Positions 55,190 through 63,178 of a DNA stretch of 64,000 nt are shown here, piece after piece. Origin of the DNA: Sphingomonas panacis. GTDB taxonomy: Bacteria > Pseudomonadota > Alphaproteobacteria > Sphingomonadales > Sphingomonadaceae. Both the position numbers and the translations under genes were made by a program. Position 1 is the stretch's first letter. Each line of letters starts with the position of its first letter. The stretch covers positions 2,637,501 to 2,701,500 of the forward strand of contig NZ_CP014168.1 in assembly GCF_001717955.1 (NCBI RefSeq), read 5' to 3'. A model generated the notes under the pieces. It had not been told where the DNA came from. It searched no databases and worked only from the letters and a program-made list of their open reading frames with translations.

Positions 55190-56094
55190 TGATCCGCCAC
55201 ACCCTCGCCGCGCTGCTCGCGCTCGTCGCCAGCCCGGCGCTGGCGGGGTCGCCCGCCAGTTGGTCGCAGCCGATCGCGCCGTTCCACATCGTCGGCCCGG
55301 TCTGGTACGTCGGCACGCGCGGACTCGCCGTCTACGCGATCAAGACTGATGCCGGCGCGATCCTCGTCAGCGGCCCGCTCGCGCAGAGCGCGCCGTTGAT
55401 CGAGCGCAACCTCAAGAGCATCGGCATCGCGCCCGCGCAGCTCAAGCTGATGCTCAATTCGCACGCCCATTTCGATCATGCCGCCGCCTTCGCGGCGCTT
55501 CGCCATGATACCGGCGCGCGGCTGGTCGCCTCCGCCGCCGACGCGCCAGCGCTGCGGCGCGGGCGTCACGAAGCCGACAACACCAACGGCCACACCCGCT
55601 TCCCGCCCGTGCCGGTCGATCGCATCGTGCGCGACGGCGAGACGATCCGGCTCGGCAGTGTCGGCATCACCGCCACGCTGACGCCGGGCCACACCCCCGG
55701 CTGCACCACCTGGTCGATGCCCGTCGCCGAGCGCGGACGGACGCTGCGCGTGGTGTTCCCGTGCAGCATCACCGTCGCCGATAACGTCCTCCACGGCAAT
55801 CGCGCCTATCCGGGCATCGTCGCCGATTATCGCCGCAGTTTCGCGCGGCTGGCGGCGATGCCCGCCGACATCGTCCTGCCGATGCACCCGGAGATCGCCG
55901 ACGTGCTCGGACGCGAGGCGCGCGCGCAGGCCGGCGCGGGTGTCGGCGCGTTCGTCGATCGGGCCTTGCTGGGCCGGATCGTCACCGAGGCGCGGGGCGA
56001 TTTCGACAATAAGCTCCGCGCTGAGGGTTTCTCCGCAAGAAAGCGTCTTGTGCGGCGCAATAATCCGTCGCAGCATGGTTCCAACGGCACTTAG
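55186..56094 (+). CDS. subclass B3-type metallo-beta-lactamase
   Basis: A 302-residue exported zinc hydrolase. Signal peptide at residues 1-21. The zinc ligands follow the B3 pattern: NSHAHFDHAA (H116, H118, D120, H121), GHTPGCTTWSM (H196) and LPMHPEI (H263). The segment NRAYPGIVADYRRSFARL is highly typical of B3 enzymes such as L1. It could hydrolyse beta-lactams including carbapenems; activity is not shown. The ATG overlaps the dsbD stop (ATGA), so the two are translated together. No regulator of the AmpR type is nearby. Confidence 0.88.
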   Translation: MMIRHTLAALLALVASPALAGSPASWSQPIAPFHIVGPVWYVGTRGLAVYAIKTDAGAILVSGPLAQSAPLIERNLKSIGIAPAQLKLMLNSHAHFDHAAAFAALRHDTGARLVASAADAPALRRGRHEADNTNGHTRFPPVPVDRIVRDGETIRLGSVGITATLTPGHTPGCTTWSMPVAERGRTLRVVFPCSITVADNVLHGNRAYPGIVADYRRSFARLAAMPADIVLPMHPEIADVLGREARAQAGAGVGAFVDRALLGRIVTEARGDFDNKLRAEGFSARKRLVRRNNPSQHGSNGT

Positions 56095-56110
56095 GAGCGT
56101 TACCAGTTCG

Positions 56111-57619
56111 ATGGGAATACGACAGGCGTTCGACGAGATCATGGGGCAGGCCGGGTCGACGACACCCAGATCCGAACTCGCGGCGCTTGGCACCTGGATC
56201 GAGGGGACGTCCGACGCCGATCTGCGCCGCCGCCAGCAATCCGCCGAGGCGACCTTCCGCCAGCTCGGCATCACCTTCGCCGTCTATGGCGACAGCGACG
56301 CCAGCGAACGCATCATCCCGTTCGACATCGTGCCGCGCATCTTCCTCGCCAGCGAATGGGCGCGGCTCTCCGAAGGGCTGGTCCAGCGCGTCGAGGCGAT
56401 TAACGCCTTCCTCGAAGACATTTACGGCGACCAGCGCATCCTCAAGGACGGCGTGCTGCCGACCGACCTGATCCTTGGCAACCCGCAATTCCGCCCTGAG
56501 GTCGCCGGCATCCGCCCGCCGCACGGCATCTGGGCGCATATCTGCGGGATCGATCTCGTCCGCACCGGCCCCGACGACTTCTACGTGCTCGAGGATAACG
56601 CCCGCACCCCCTCGGGCGTCAGCTACATGCTCGAAAACCGCGAGGCGATGCTTCGGCTCTGCCCCGAACTGTTCCACCATTTCCGCGTCGCGGCGGTCGA
56701 TTCCTATCCCGATCGGCTGCTCGAAACGATGCGCTCGGTCGCGCCGGGCAACGTCGCGGCGCCGGTCTGCGTGGTGCTGACGCCGGGCCATTACAATTCG
56801 GCCTATTACGAACACAGCTTCCTCGCCGATTCGATGGGGATCGAACTGGTCGAGGCCGCCGATCTCGTCGTCGAAGACAATTTCGTGTGGATGCGCATGA
56901 TCGGCGGGCTGGTGAAGGTCGACGTGATCTACCGCCGCATCGACGACGATTTCCTCGATCCGTTGGTGTTCCGCCCCGATTCGATGCTCGGCGTGCCCGG
57001 CCTGATCGGCGCCTATGCCGCCGGCAACGTCGCGCTTATCAACGCGCCGGGCAACGGCATCGCCGACGACAAGGCGATCTACAGCTACATGCCGGAAATC
57101 GTGAAATATTATTCGGGCGGCGAGGCGAAGCTCCCCAACGTCGAAACCTGGCGCTGCCGCGAACCGCAGGCACTCAGCTATGTTCTGGATAATCTCAAGG
57201 ATGTCGTCGTCAAACTGGTCGACGGATCGGGCGGCTACGGCATGCTCGTCGGCCCCACCGCGACCCGCGCCGAGATCGAAACCTTCCGCGCCGCGCTCGT
57301 CGCCGAGCCGCACCGCTACATCGCCCAGCCGACGCTCGCGCTCTCGACCGTGCCGACGCTCGGCGAAGCCGGCCTAGCGCCGCGCCATGTCGATTTCCGC
57401 CCGTTCGTCCTCACCGGATCGCGCGGCGTTCAGGTCGTGCCCGGCGGGCTGACGCGGGTCGCGCTCAAGGAAGGATCGCTCGTGGTCAATTCGTCGCAAG
57501 GCGGCGGCACCAAGGACAGTTTCGTGCTGATGGACGATGGCGCGATGACGCAATCGCAGGGTGCGGGCGGCATGTCGCAATCGATGGGCGGCATGACCCA
57601 GAGCCTGGGCGGCAAGTGA
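56111..57619 (+). CDS. circularly permuted ATP-grasp family protein
   Basis: A 502-residue protein of the DUF404/DUF407 (CP_ATPgrasp) group. Diagnostic segments are YGDSDASERIIPFDIVPRI, FLEDIYGDQRILKDGVLP, VRTGPDDFYVLEDNARTPSGVSYMLENR and VKLVDGSGGYGMLVGP. These proteins are thought to form peptide bonds with amino groups, but the substrate is unknown. The C-terminus has a Gln/Ser/Met/Gly-rich repeat (SQSMGGMTQSLGGK). The next gene overlaps its stop, giving the usual pairing with an alpha-E protein. Confidence 0.92.
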   Translation: MGIRQAFDEIMGQAGSTTPRSELAALGTWIEGTSDADLRRRQQSAEATFRQLGITFAVYGDSDASERIIPFDIVPRIFLASEWARLSEGLVQRVEAINAFLEDIYGDQRILKDGVLPTDLILGNPQFRPEVAGIRPPHGIWAHICGIDLVRTGPDDFYVLEDNARTPSGVSYMLENREAMLRLCPELFHHFRVAAVDSYPDRLLETMRSVAPGNVAAPVCVVLTPGHYNSAYYEHSFLADSMGIELVEAADLVVEDNFVWMRMIGGLVKVDVIYRRIDDDFLDPLVFRPDSMLGVPGLIGAYAAGNVALINAPGNGIADDKAIYSYMPEIVKYYSGGEAKLPNVETWRCREPQALSYVLDNLKDVVVKLVDGSGGYGMLVGPTATRAEIETFRAALVAEPHRYIAQPTLALSTVPTLGEAGLAPRHVDFRPFVLTGSRGVQVVPGGLTRVALKEGSLVVNSSQGGGTKDSFVLMDDGAMTQSQGAGGMSQSMGGMTQSLGGK

Positions 57620-58554
57620 TGCTCGCGCGCACCGCTTCGTCGCTGTACTGGCTCGGCCGCTATGTCGAGCGCGCCGATTTCATCGCGCGGCTCGTCGAGG
57701 CGACGATCCGCCTCGACGCGCTCTCGCCGCGCCCGGCCGGGCGGGTGGCGTGGGAAAGCGCGCTCGCCGTCACCGACACCGTCGCCGCCTTCGCCAAGAC
57801 CGGCGAAGAGGTCGGGCAGGATTCGGTCGCGCGCTTCCTCACGCTCGATTCCACGCATTCCGGTTCGCTGGTCCGCTCGCTCGATCTGGCGCGCAACAAC
57901 GCGCGCGCGGTCCGCACCTCGCTCACCCGCGAGGCGTGGACCGGCATCAACCAGGCGTGGCTGCTGTTCCAGAACCGCGCGATGCCCGGCGGCGCCGCCG
58001 CGACTCTCGCGCTCGCCGAAGCGGTCAAGACCGCGACGCGCGGCTTCGAAGGCGCGATCCACCGCATGCTGCGCAACCAGACGACGTGGTTCATCCGGCT
58101 GGGGCAAGCGGTCGAACGCGCCGACAACACCGCGCGGCTGCTCGACGTCAAATACCACATCCTGCTGCCCGCCGGTGAACCCGTCGGCGGCGTGGTCGAT
58201 CGCGACCAATGGACGACGATCCTGCAAACCGTCTCCGCCGTCACCGCCTATCGCTGGCTCTATTCCGAAGGTCTGCAGCCCTCGAACGTCATCGACCTGC
58301 TCATCGCCCGCGCCGAACTCCCGCGCAGCCTCGCCGCCTCGGCGGAGGAAACCGTCGAAATCCTCGACCTGCTCGCCAAGCGCACCGGCATGCACGGCGA
58401 AGCCGACCAGATGGCGCGCAACCGCCAGGCGCGTATGCTCAAGACCCACTCGAAAGAGGTGATCGCTGGCGGGCTGCACCAATATCTCGAACGCTTCCTC
58501 GCCGAGAATGACGACCTGCACTTCGCGATCGCGGGGCAGTTCAAGTTCGGGTGA
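57619..58554 (+). CDS. alpha-E domain protein
   Basis: A 311-residue, all-helical protein starting MLARTASSLYWLGRYVERADFIARLVEA, the signature of the alpha-E (DUF403) family. The ATG overlaps the stop of the ATP-grasp gene (a GTG three bases upstream is equally possible). In many bacteria these two are followed by a transglutaminase-like protease gene, and the trio is predicted to act in a peptide-synthesis or tagging system. Here the third gene is absent and an unrelated, more A/T-rich gene follows. Confidence 0.92.
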   Translation: MLARTASSLYWLGRYVERADFIARLVEATIRLDALSPRPAGRVAWESALAVTDTVAAFAKTGEEVGQDSVARFLTLDSTHSGSLVRSLDLARNNARAVRTSLTREAWTGINQAWLLFQNRAMPGGAAATLALAEAVKTATRGFEGAIHRMLRNQTTWFIRLGQAVERADNTARLLDVKYHILLPAGEPVGGVVDRDQWTTILQTVSAVTAYRWLYSEGLQPSNVIDLLIARAELPRSLAASAEETVEILDLLAKRTGMHGEADQMARNRQARMLKTHSKEVIAGGLHQYLERFLAENDDLHFAIAGQFKFG

Positions 58555-58705
58555 GGGCGTGCGTTTGGTGCTGGCTTGGTGCTCTACCGAAGGCTGATTG
58601 CGCGCAAGCCCGGCATTAGTGAGCGACGTCGTTGTGCCACGTTACGGGGATAGTTTCGCCATTGCATCGTGTGGCGTTGAGGCGTGTCAAGGAGAGGCAG
58701 GCATA

Positions 58706-59650
58706 ATGCGTAGTCTAAAGCTTGCGGTATGCTGTTTATTGATCGGTGCTGCGCCAGCGGAGGTGCCACTCGGCAAATTTCAGGCTTGGTCTTCTTATAA
58801 GAAAACACCCGTCGACTTCATTTCGGATGGGCTGAAAGTGCATGTAGAGGCGTTGCCGTGTCCAGTCCGACCTATCGGGGAAAGTACCTGTGGCTCAGAC
58901 GGGTTCAACAACCAAGCCATTGTGACCGTTAGCGGGCCACGCTCAGCATCGCTATCGGTGACCACAGACCCAAGCAGTTCCTACGCGCGGATCGCAGTAG
59001 TGCGGTTTAGGCGGAGTGACTCCCGTGCGGGTGTCATCATAGAGAGCCAGTCCGGCGGCTCTGGTGGCAACATGACGATTCAGTTGCTGATCCCAAATGG
59101 CGACAGCTACCGTGCGGTTGCAGTGGGTCATCACGACGGAGGAGACCTCCAGGGAGAGTTGGCGGATTTTCCCACTGACCTGTCCGGGGACGGCATAATT
59201 GACCTGAAATTGGGCGATGGTGCGTTCGACTCGGCGTTCGGCTGCAATGCTTGCACCCCTCGTCCACCCAAGCTGTTGGCGGTGAAGGAAGGCGCAGTCG
59301 TTGACGAAAGTCGCGACCCTGCTCTGCGTAGCGTGTTTTCCAAGGATATGGCGCGGCTGGCGCCAATATGCCTGTCAAAGGCACCGGGCCGAAATGGTGC
59401 CTGCGCCGCTTATGTGGCAGATGCCGCGCGTGCGAGGCGGTTCAAAGCAGCTTGGGCGGCGATGCTGAAGCATTACGAGCACGATCAGGAATGGTGGCAG
59501 CCTTGTAGTGTTCCCATGACTGCGCTGACGGATGGCCGATGCCCGAAAGCGAGCCTCAAAACCTTCCCGGACGCTCTTCGTGCGTTTCTCATGAGAACTG
59601 GTTACCTTCCTCAGTCACCTTCCGGTTCAGACACAACGCCCAAAAGCTGA
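58706..59650 (+). CDS. secreted hypothetical protein, atypical base composition
   Basis: A 314-residue protein with a signal peptide (LKLAVCCLLIGAAPAE). The mature part contains several cysteines (LPCPVRPIGESTCGSDG, FGCNACTPRP, APICLSK, GACAAY, QPCSVP, GRCPKA), suggesting disulfides. GDGIIDLKLGDGAFDS resembles a calcium-loop or FG-GAP-like segment. GGAGAGG precedes the ATG. The codon choice is visibly less G+C-rich than neighbours, which suggests transfer. No family recognised. Confidence 0.8.
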   Translation: MRSLKLAVCCLLIGAAPAEVPLGKFQAWSSYKKTPVDFISDGLKVHVEALPCPVRPIGESTCGSDGFNNQAIVTVSGPRSASLSVTTDPSSSYARIAVVRFRRSDSRAGVIIESQSGGSGGNMTIQLLIPNGDSYRAVAVGHHDGGDLQGELADFPTDLSGDGIIDLKLGDGAFDSAFGCNACTPRPPKLLAVKEGAVVDESRDPALRSVFSKDMARLAPICLSKAPGRNGACAAYVADAARARRFKAAWAAMLKHYEHDQEWWQPCSVPMTALTDGRCPKASLKTFPDALRAFLMRTGYLPQSPSGSDTTPKS

Positions 59651-59685
59651 CCGGCGATGCGGAACCTTCGGTTGGCACGCCGGGG

Positions 59686-61041
59686 TCAGGAACGTGGCCG
59701 CCGCACCGCGCGCTTCGCCCGCATCTCGCGCAGCGTCGCGGTCGGGGCGAGGCCGGTCGTCGACACCTTGGGTATCGCGATGCGCTGCGACAGGTAGATG
59801 CCGTTGTGCCCCGAACAGAGATAGGCGACGAAACAGCCGACCGCGATCGGCACAGCATACATCGCGCCGAACAGCTCGATGCCCATGAAGGTGCAGGCGA
59901 GCGGGGTATTGGCCGCGCCGGCGAACAGTGCGACGAACCCGATCGCGGCGAACACGTCGGTCGGTACGCCGAACACGGGTGCGAGCGCATTGCCGAGCGC
60001 CGCGCCGATGAAGAACAGCGGCGTGACCTCACCGCCCTTGAACCCGGCGCTGAGCGTGACGACGGTGAACAGCAGCTTCAGCGCCCAGCTCCACGGATGC
60101 GGGTCCGGCCCGAAGAAGCTGGCGATGGTGAGGCCGTCGGGGGTTGCCGCCAGCGTACCGAGCCCGAGATAGTCGCGCGTGCCGAACACATAGACCAACG
60201 CGATCACGGCACCGCCCCCGATGACCGGGCGTAGCGGGCCATAAGGGACGATCCGCTTGAGCCATCCGCCGAGTGCGTGATTGGCTTCGGCGAAGGCCAG
60301 CCCGACCAGCCCGAACGCCACGCCGGCGATCCCGGCCTTGGCGGTGAGCAGCGCATCGACCGGCACCAGCGACTCGATCCGGTAGACATTGTGGTGGATA
60401 CCCCACGCAAGGCACGCCCAGTCGCCGACCAGCGCCGCGACCAGGCATGGCGCCATCGCGCGATATTCGACGCGCCCGATCGCCAGCACCTCGAGCGCGA
60501 AGACCGCGCCCGCGATCGGCGTACCGAACACCGCACCGAACCCGGCCGCGATTCCCGCCATCAACAGAATGCGCGTGCCATCGGCGTCGAGCCGCAAAGC
60601 CCGGCCGAAGCCGCTCGCCAGGCTTCCTCCCAACTGGACCGCGGTGCCCTCGCGCCCGGCCGAACCGCCGAACAGATGCGTCACCACCGTGCCGAAGAAG
60701 ATCAGCGGTGCCATCCGCAACGGCACGCCGCCCCCCGGCTCGTGGATCTGCTCGACGATGAGGTTGTTGCCGCCTTCCACCGAGCGGCCGGCAAGATGGT
60801 AGAGCAACCCCACCGCGAAGCCGCCCAGCGGCAGCAGGTAGAGCAGCCACGGCCAGGCGAAGCGCAACCGCGTCACGGCATCGAGGCTCCACAGGAACGC
60901 CGCGCACAGCGTCCCGACGAGTGCCGCCAACGGCACCAGGATCAGCGCCCAGCGCACCACCGACATGGCATGATCGTGGCGGTTGCGCACGAACCCCGCG
61001 ACGTTGAGCTCGCCGATGAAGGTACGAAAGGTAGCACGCAC
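59686..61041 (-). CDS. CLC-family fluoride/proton antiporter (CLC-F type)
   Basis: A 451-residue membrane protein of the CLC family with ten or more hydrophobic segments. The gating glutamate motif is [15 protein letters not shown] (GREGT rather than the GREGP of chloride CLCs). In place of the chloride-binding GSGIP there is [10 protein letters not shown], and [20 protein letters not shown] follows. These changes fit the fluoride-exporting CLC-F branch. The GTG start follows AAGGAGG by 4 bases. A fluoride riboswitch lies directly upstream (61069-61130), which independently supports fluoride export as its job. Confidence 0.88.
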   Translation of the reverse strand: MRATFRTFIGELNVAGFVRNRHDHAMSVVRWALILVPLAALVGTLCAAFLWSLDAVTRLRFAWPWLLYLLPLGGFAVGLLYHLAGRSVEGGNNLIVEQIHEPGGGVPLRMAPLIFFGTVVTHLFGGSAGREGTAVQLGGSLASGFGRALRLDADGTRILLMAGIAAGFGAVFGTPIAGAVFALEVLAIGRVEYRAMAPCLVAALVGDWACLAWGIHHNVYRIESLVPVDALLTAKAGIAGVAFGLVGLAFAEANHALGGWLKRIVPYGPLRPVIGGGAVIALVYVFGTRDYLGLGTLAATPDGLTIASFFGPDPHPWSWALKLLFTVVTLSAGFKGGEVTPLFFIGAALGNALAPVFGVPTDVFAAIGFVALFAGAANTPLACTFMGIELFGAMYAVPIAVGCFVAYLCSGHNGIYLSQRIAIPKVSTTGLAPTATLREMRAKRAVRRPRS

Positions 61042-61079
61042 GATTCCTCCTTGCCGCCTTGCGGCGCCCAGTAGGAATC
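61042..61079 (-). promoter_or_regulatory. expression platform of the fluoride riboswitch
   Basis: In the transcript GAUUCCU (61079-61073), the 3' end of the aptamer, is complementary to AGGAAUC (61048-61042), which overlaps the 3' part of the ribosome binding site AAGGAGG and the bases before the GTG. A small stem GCCGC-AAG-GCGGC (61065-61053) lies between. The aptamer strand can therefore pair either within the aptamer or with the ribosome binding site, which points to control of translation. Confidence 0.6.
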
Positions 61080-61130
61080 ATCAGCTCTTGTGAGAGCGGT
61101 TCGGCGAATGCCCGGCGGAAATCCATCACC
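61069..61130 (-). ncRNA. fluoride (crcB) riboswitch aptamer
   Basis: The minus strand contains GGTGATGG (61130-61123), then TTCGCCGAACCGCTC, and ends AGAGCTGATGATTCCTACTG. This follows the conserved order of the crcB motif (GGNGAUGG...CGCC...AACNGC...GCUGAUGAUNCCUAC). An extra GGGCATTCGCC segment may be a small inserted stem. It lies 28 bases before the GTG of the CLC-type gene on the same strand. Confidence 0.85.
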
Positions 61131-61313
61131 GTGGCGCACCATATGGAATGGCGGGGCGGGATCGTCAACTACGACCGGGCTGTCGGACCGGGCGTTCGTG
61201 AACGTTCGTTTTGGGGACTGGCCGCAAAGGCCCATTTGAAGACGTCCGCAGCGAAGGTGGCGCTTCCCGAAACGCGACGTTACGACAGGCCGAAAGTTGA
61301 GATTGAGGGTGGC

Positions 61314-61592
61314 ATGAGAGCGGCGTTTTGGCGGTTTGCGCACCAACACTATCACGGCAGGAAGCCACTGTTCCTCGTCGATGTCGCGGCATTCACATGG
61401 TTCGCGTTCTTTGCACTGATTTATGGAGCAGCTTTGCTGGCCGGCTGGTTGCCGGATTTCATTGAGGCGCTGGTCGGTCTGTTCTTGATAGGTGGCCCGT
61501 TGATGTTGGGGGTTCTCCATCGCCGTATTCGGATCGAAGCGGCCAAGTCACCGGATGCACTGTATAGGAAGCGGCTGCTGACAAGTCGGTAA
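61314..61592 (+). CDS. small two-helix membrane protein
   Basis: A 92-residue protein with two hydrophobic segments (FLVDVAAFTWFAFFALIYGAALLAG and FIEALVGLFLIGGPLMLGVL) and basic ends. GAGGGTGG precedes the ATG at 61314; longer in-frame starts upstream run into the riboswitch region. It is divergent from the CLC gene. No family recognised. Base composition is more mixed than in core genes. Confidence 0.65.
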   Translation: MRAAFWRFAHQHYHGRKPLFLVDVAAFTWFAFFALIYGAALLAGWLPDFIEALVGLFLIGGPLMLGVLHRRIRIEAAKSPDALYRKRLLTSR

Positions 61593-61727
61593 TCTGCGGC
61601 GCCCGATTCCAGCGCACGCCACCAATTTTCCCCGTTCCCGCGCCATTGATCGACACGACGCGCCTGAAAGCCAACCGGCAGGAGCAGCCCCGGTTGCGGG
61701 CCTTCACCATCGTGATAAGTTCGCGCC

Positions 61728-61967
61728 ATGAAAGCACGCGAGAAAAAGGAGCGTCTGGCTGCCGAAACCGCAGTGTATCTGCGGCAGATCGGTCGGAAGG
61801 CGCAGAAGGGGCAGGAGCCCAATGACCGTGGGTTCGATCGCAAGCTGGATGAAAAGCTAAAGCGAATGCGGCCCGAGGACGTCGACGCATTGATACATGG
61901 GGTCGATGAAGAAGACCCTGCGAACGGCAGCTATCCACCATTTTCCGCCCCACGAGCACTGCTATAG
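61728..61967 (+). CDS. small basic hypothetical protein
   Basis: A 79-residue protein starting MKAREKKERLAAETAVYLRQ, with GFDRKLDEKLKRMRPEDVDALIHG in the middle, highly charged and helical. The C-terminal third (NGSYPPFSAPRALL) looks disordered. There is no clear ribosome binding site, so the gene is only moderately supported. Function unknown. Confidence 0.45.
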   Translation: MKAREKKERLAAETAVYLRQIGRKAQKGQEPNDRGFDRKLDEKLKRMRPEDVDALIHGVDEEDPANGSYPPFSAPRALL

Positions 61968-62169
61968 AACCTGTCCTACACGCGCCGCCGATGCCATACT
62001 CCCGGCCACGCTCTTTGACAGTGTCAGCACCAACCGTAATGCCCCCTTCGCGGCGCGCGAGGGGTGTATCCGCTCGTCAGGCGCGCCCAAAAGTGACACT
62101 CCCGCACGGTGCCTCCGGTGGACAACCTTTGCCACTTTCAGTCGCTCACCCGACGCCGGTCGATAGCCG
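61968..62169. other. noncoding stretch between the small hypothetical gene and bpt
   Basis: About 200 bases between convergent genes. I see no convincing coding frame, promoter or strong terminator. CCCC/GGGG complementarity near 62042-62067 is too short to call. Confidence 0.4.
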
Positions 62170-62964
62170 TCACGCGATCTCGTCGGCGAGCATCGTGTAA
62201 TGCTGCGCCGGGGGATGAAAGGTCGCGTCCTCATCAACGAGCAACGCCCAGCCTTTCGGGCCGAGCGCTTCGATCGGCCGATAGCGCGTCTTGTACGCCA
62301 TCCGCGCCGAGCCTTTCACCCAATAGCCGAGATAGACATAGGCGAGCCCCGCCGTCCGCGCGCGCAGGATGTGGTCCATGATGATCATGCTGCCGAAGCC
62401 CGGCCGCGCGTCGGCATCCGCATCGAAGAAGCTGTAGATCATCGACAGGCCATCGGCCTGCTGGTCGGTCAGACAGGCGCCGATCAGCTTGCCCGGCGCG
62501 CCGTTCACCGCCGGCTCGCGATATTCGATGACGAAGCTGTTGACCGGCGAATGCTCGACCATGTCGGCATAATCCTGCTCGTCCATCTCGGCCATGCCGC
62601 CGCCGGGGTGGCGCGCGCCGAGATAGCGGCGCAGCAAGTCGAACTGCTCCTCGGTCGCCCAGGGGCGGCATACCGCCACGTCGAGATCGGCGTTGCGGCG
62701 GATCTGCTTTCGTTGCGTGGCATTGGGAACGAAGTCTGACGCGATCACGCGCACCGAAACGCACGCAGAACAGCCCGCGCAACTCGGCCGATACGCGACC
62801 GACTGGCTGCGGCGGAAGCCGATCCGGCCAAGCGCGTCGTTGAGATCGCCGGCATGCGGCCCGCGCAGTTCGGTGAAGACCTTGCGTTCGTGGCGGCCGG
62901 GCAGATACGGGCACGGCGAGGGGCTGGTGACGAAGAATCGGGGGAAACGAAAAGGCGCACTCAC
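62170..62964 (-). CDS. bpt: aspartate/glutamate leucyltransferase (Bpt)
   Basis: A 264-residue tRNA-protein transferase of the bacterial N-end rule that adds leucine to N-terminal Asp or Glu, marking proteins for ClpS/ClpAP. The N-terminal domain has [17 protein letters not shown] and [12 protein letters not shown], and the C-terminal domain has [26 protein letters not shown] and [24 protein letters not shown], the family hallmarks. Length is standard. It is read in the same direction as the threonine ammonia-lyase gene upstream. Confidence 0.95.
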   Translation of the reverse strand: MSAPFRFPRFFVTSPSPCPYLPGRHERKVFTELRGPHAGDLNDALGRIGFRRSQSVAYRPSCAGCSACVSVRVIASDFVPNATQRKQIRRNADLDVAVCRPWATEEQFDLLRRYLGARHPGGGMAEMDEQDYADMVEHSPVNSFVIEYREPAVNGAPGKLIGACLTDQQADGLSMIYSFFDADADARPGFGSMIIMDHILRARTAGLAYVYLGYWVKGSARMAYKTRYRPIEALGPKGWALLVDEDATFHPPAQHYTMLADEIA

Positions 62965-63178
62965 CGCCGGATGGTCCTTTCACGGCCGCTACAGATGCAG
63001 CGCCTGACGCTCTTATGAATCGCTCCACGCGTGATGAAAAGCGCCTTTACCATCAAAGAGCGTTAACGCGGCGGCGGCGCGAGGTGGTGGAGGTTTCGCA
63101 AGTCCGGTGCGCAGCATTCGCGCCGGCCACACCGCAGCATAACCGCGGCGTCTCGCAAAGGACTCAGCGCACCGCGCG
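62965..63178. other. noncoding stretch between the ammonia-lyase gene and bpt
   Basis: 214 bases with no convincing gene. ACGCTCT near 63007 and AGAGCGT near 63058 are complementary, enclosing about 45 bases. It probably contains the bpt promoter, which I could not identify. Confidence 0.4.
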
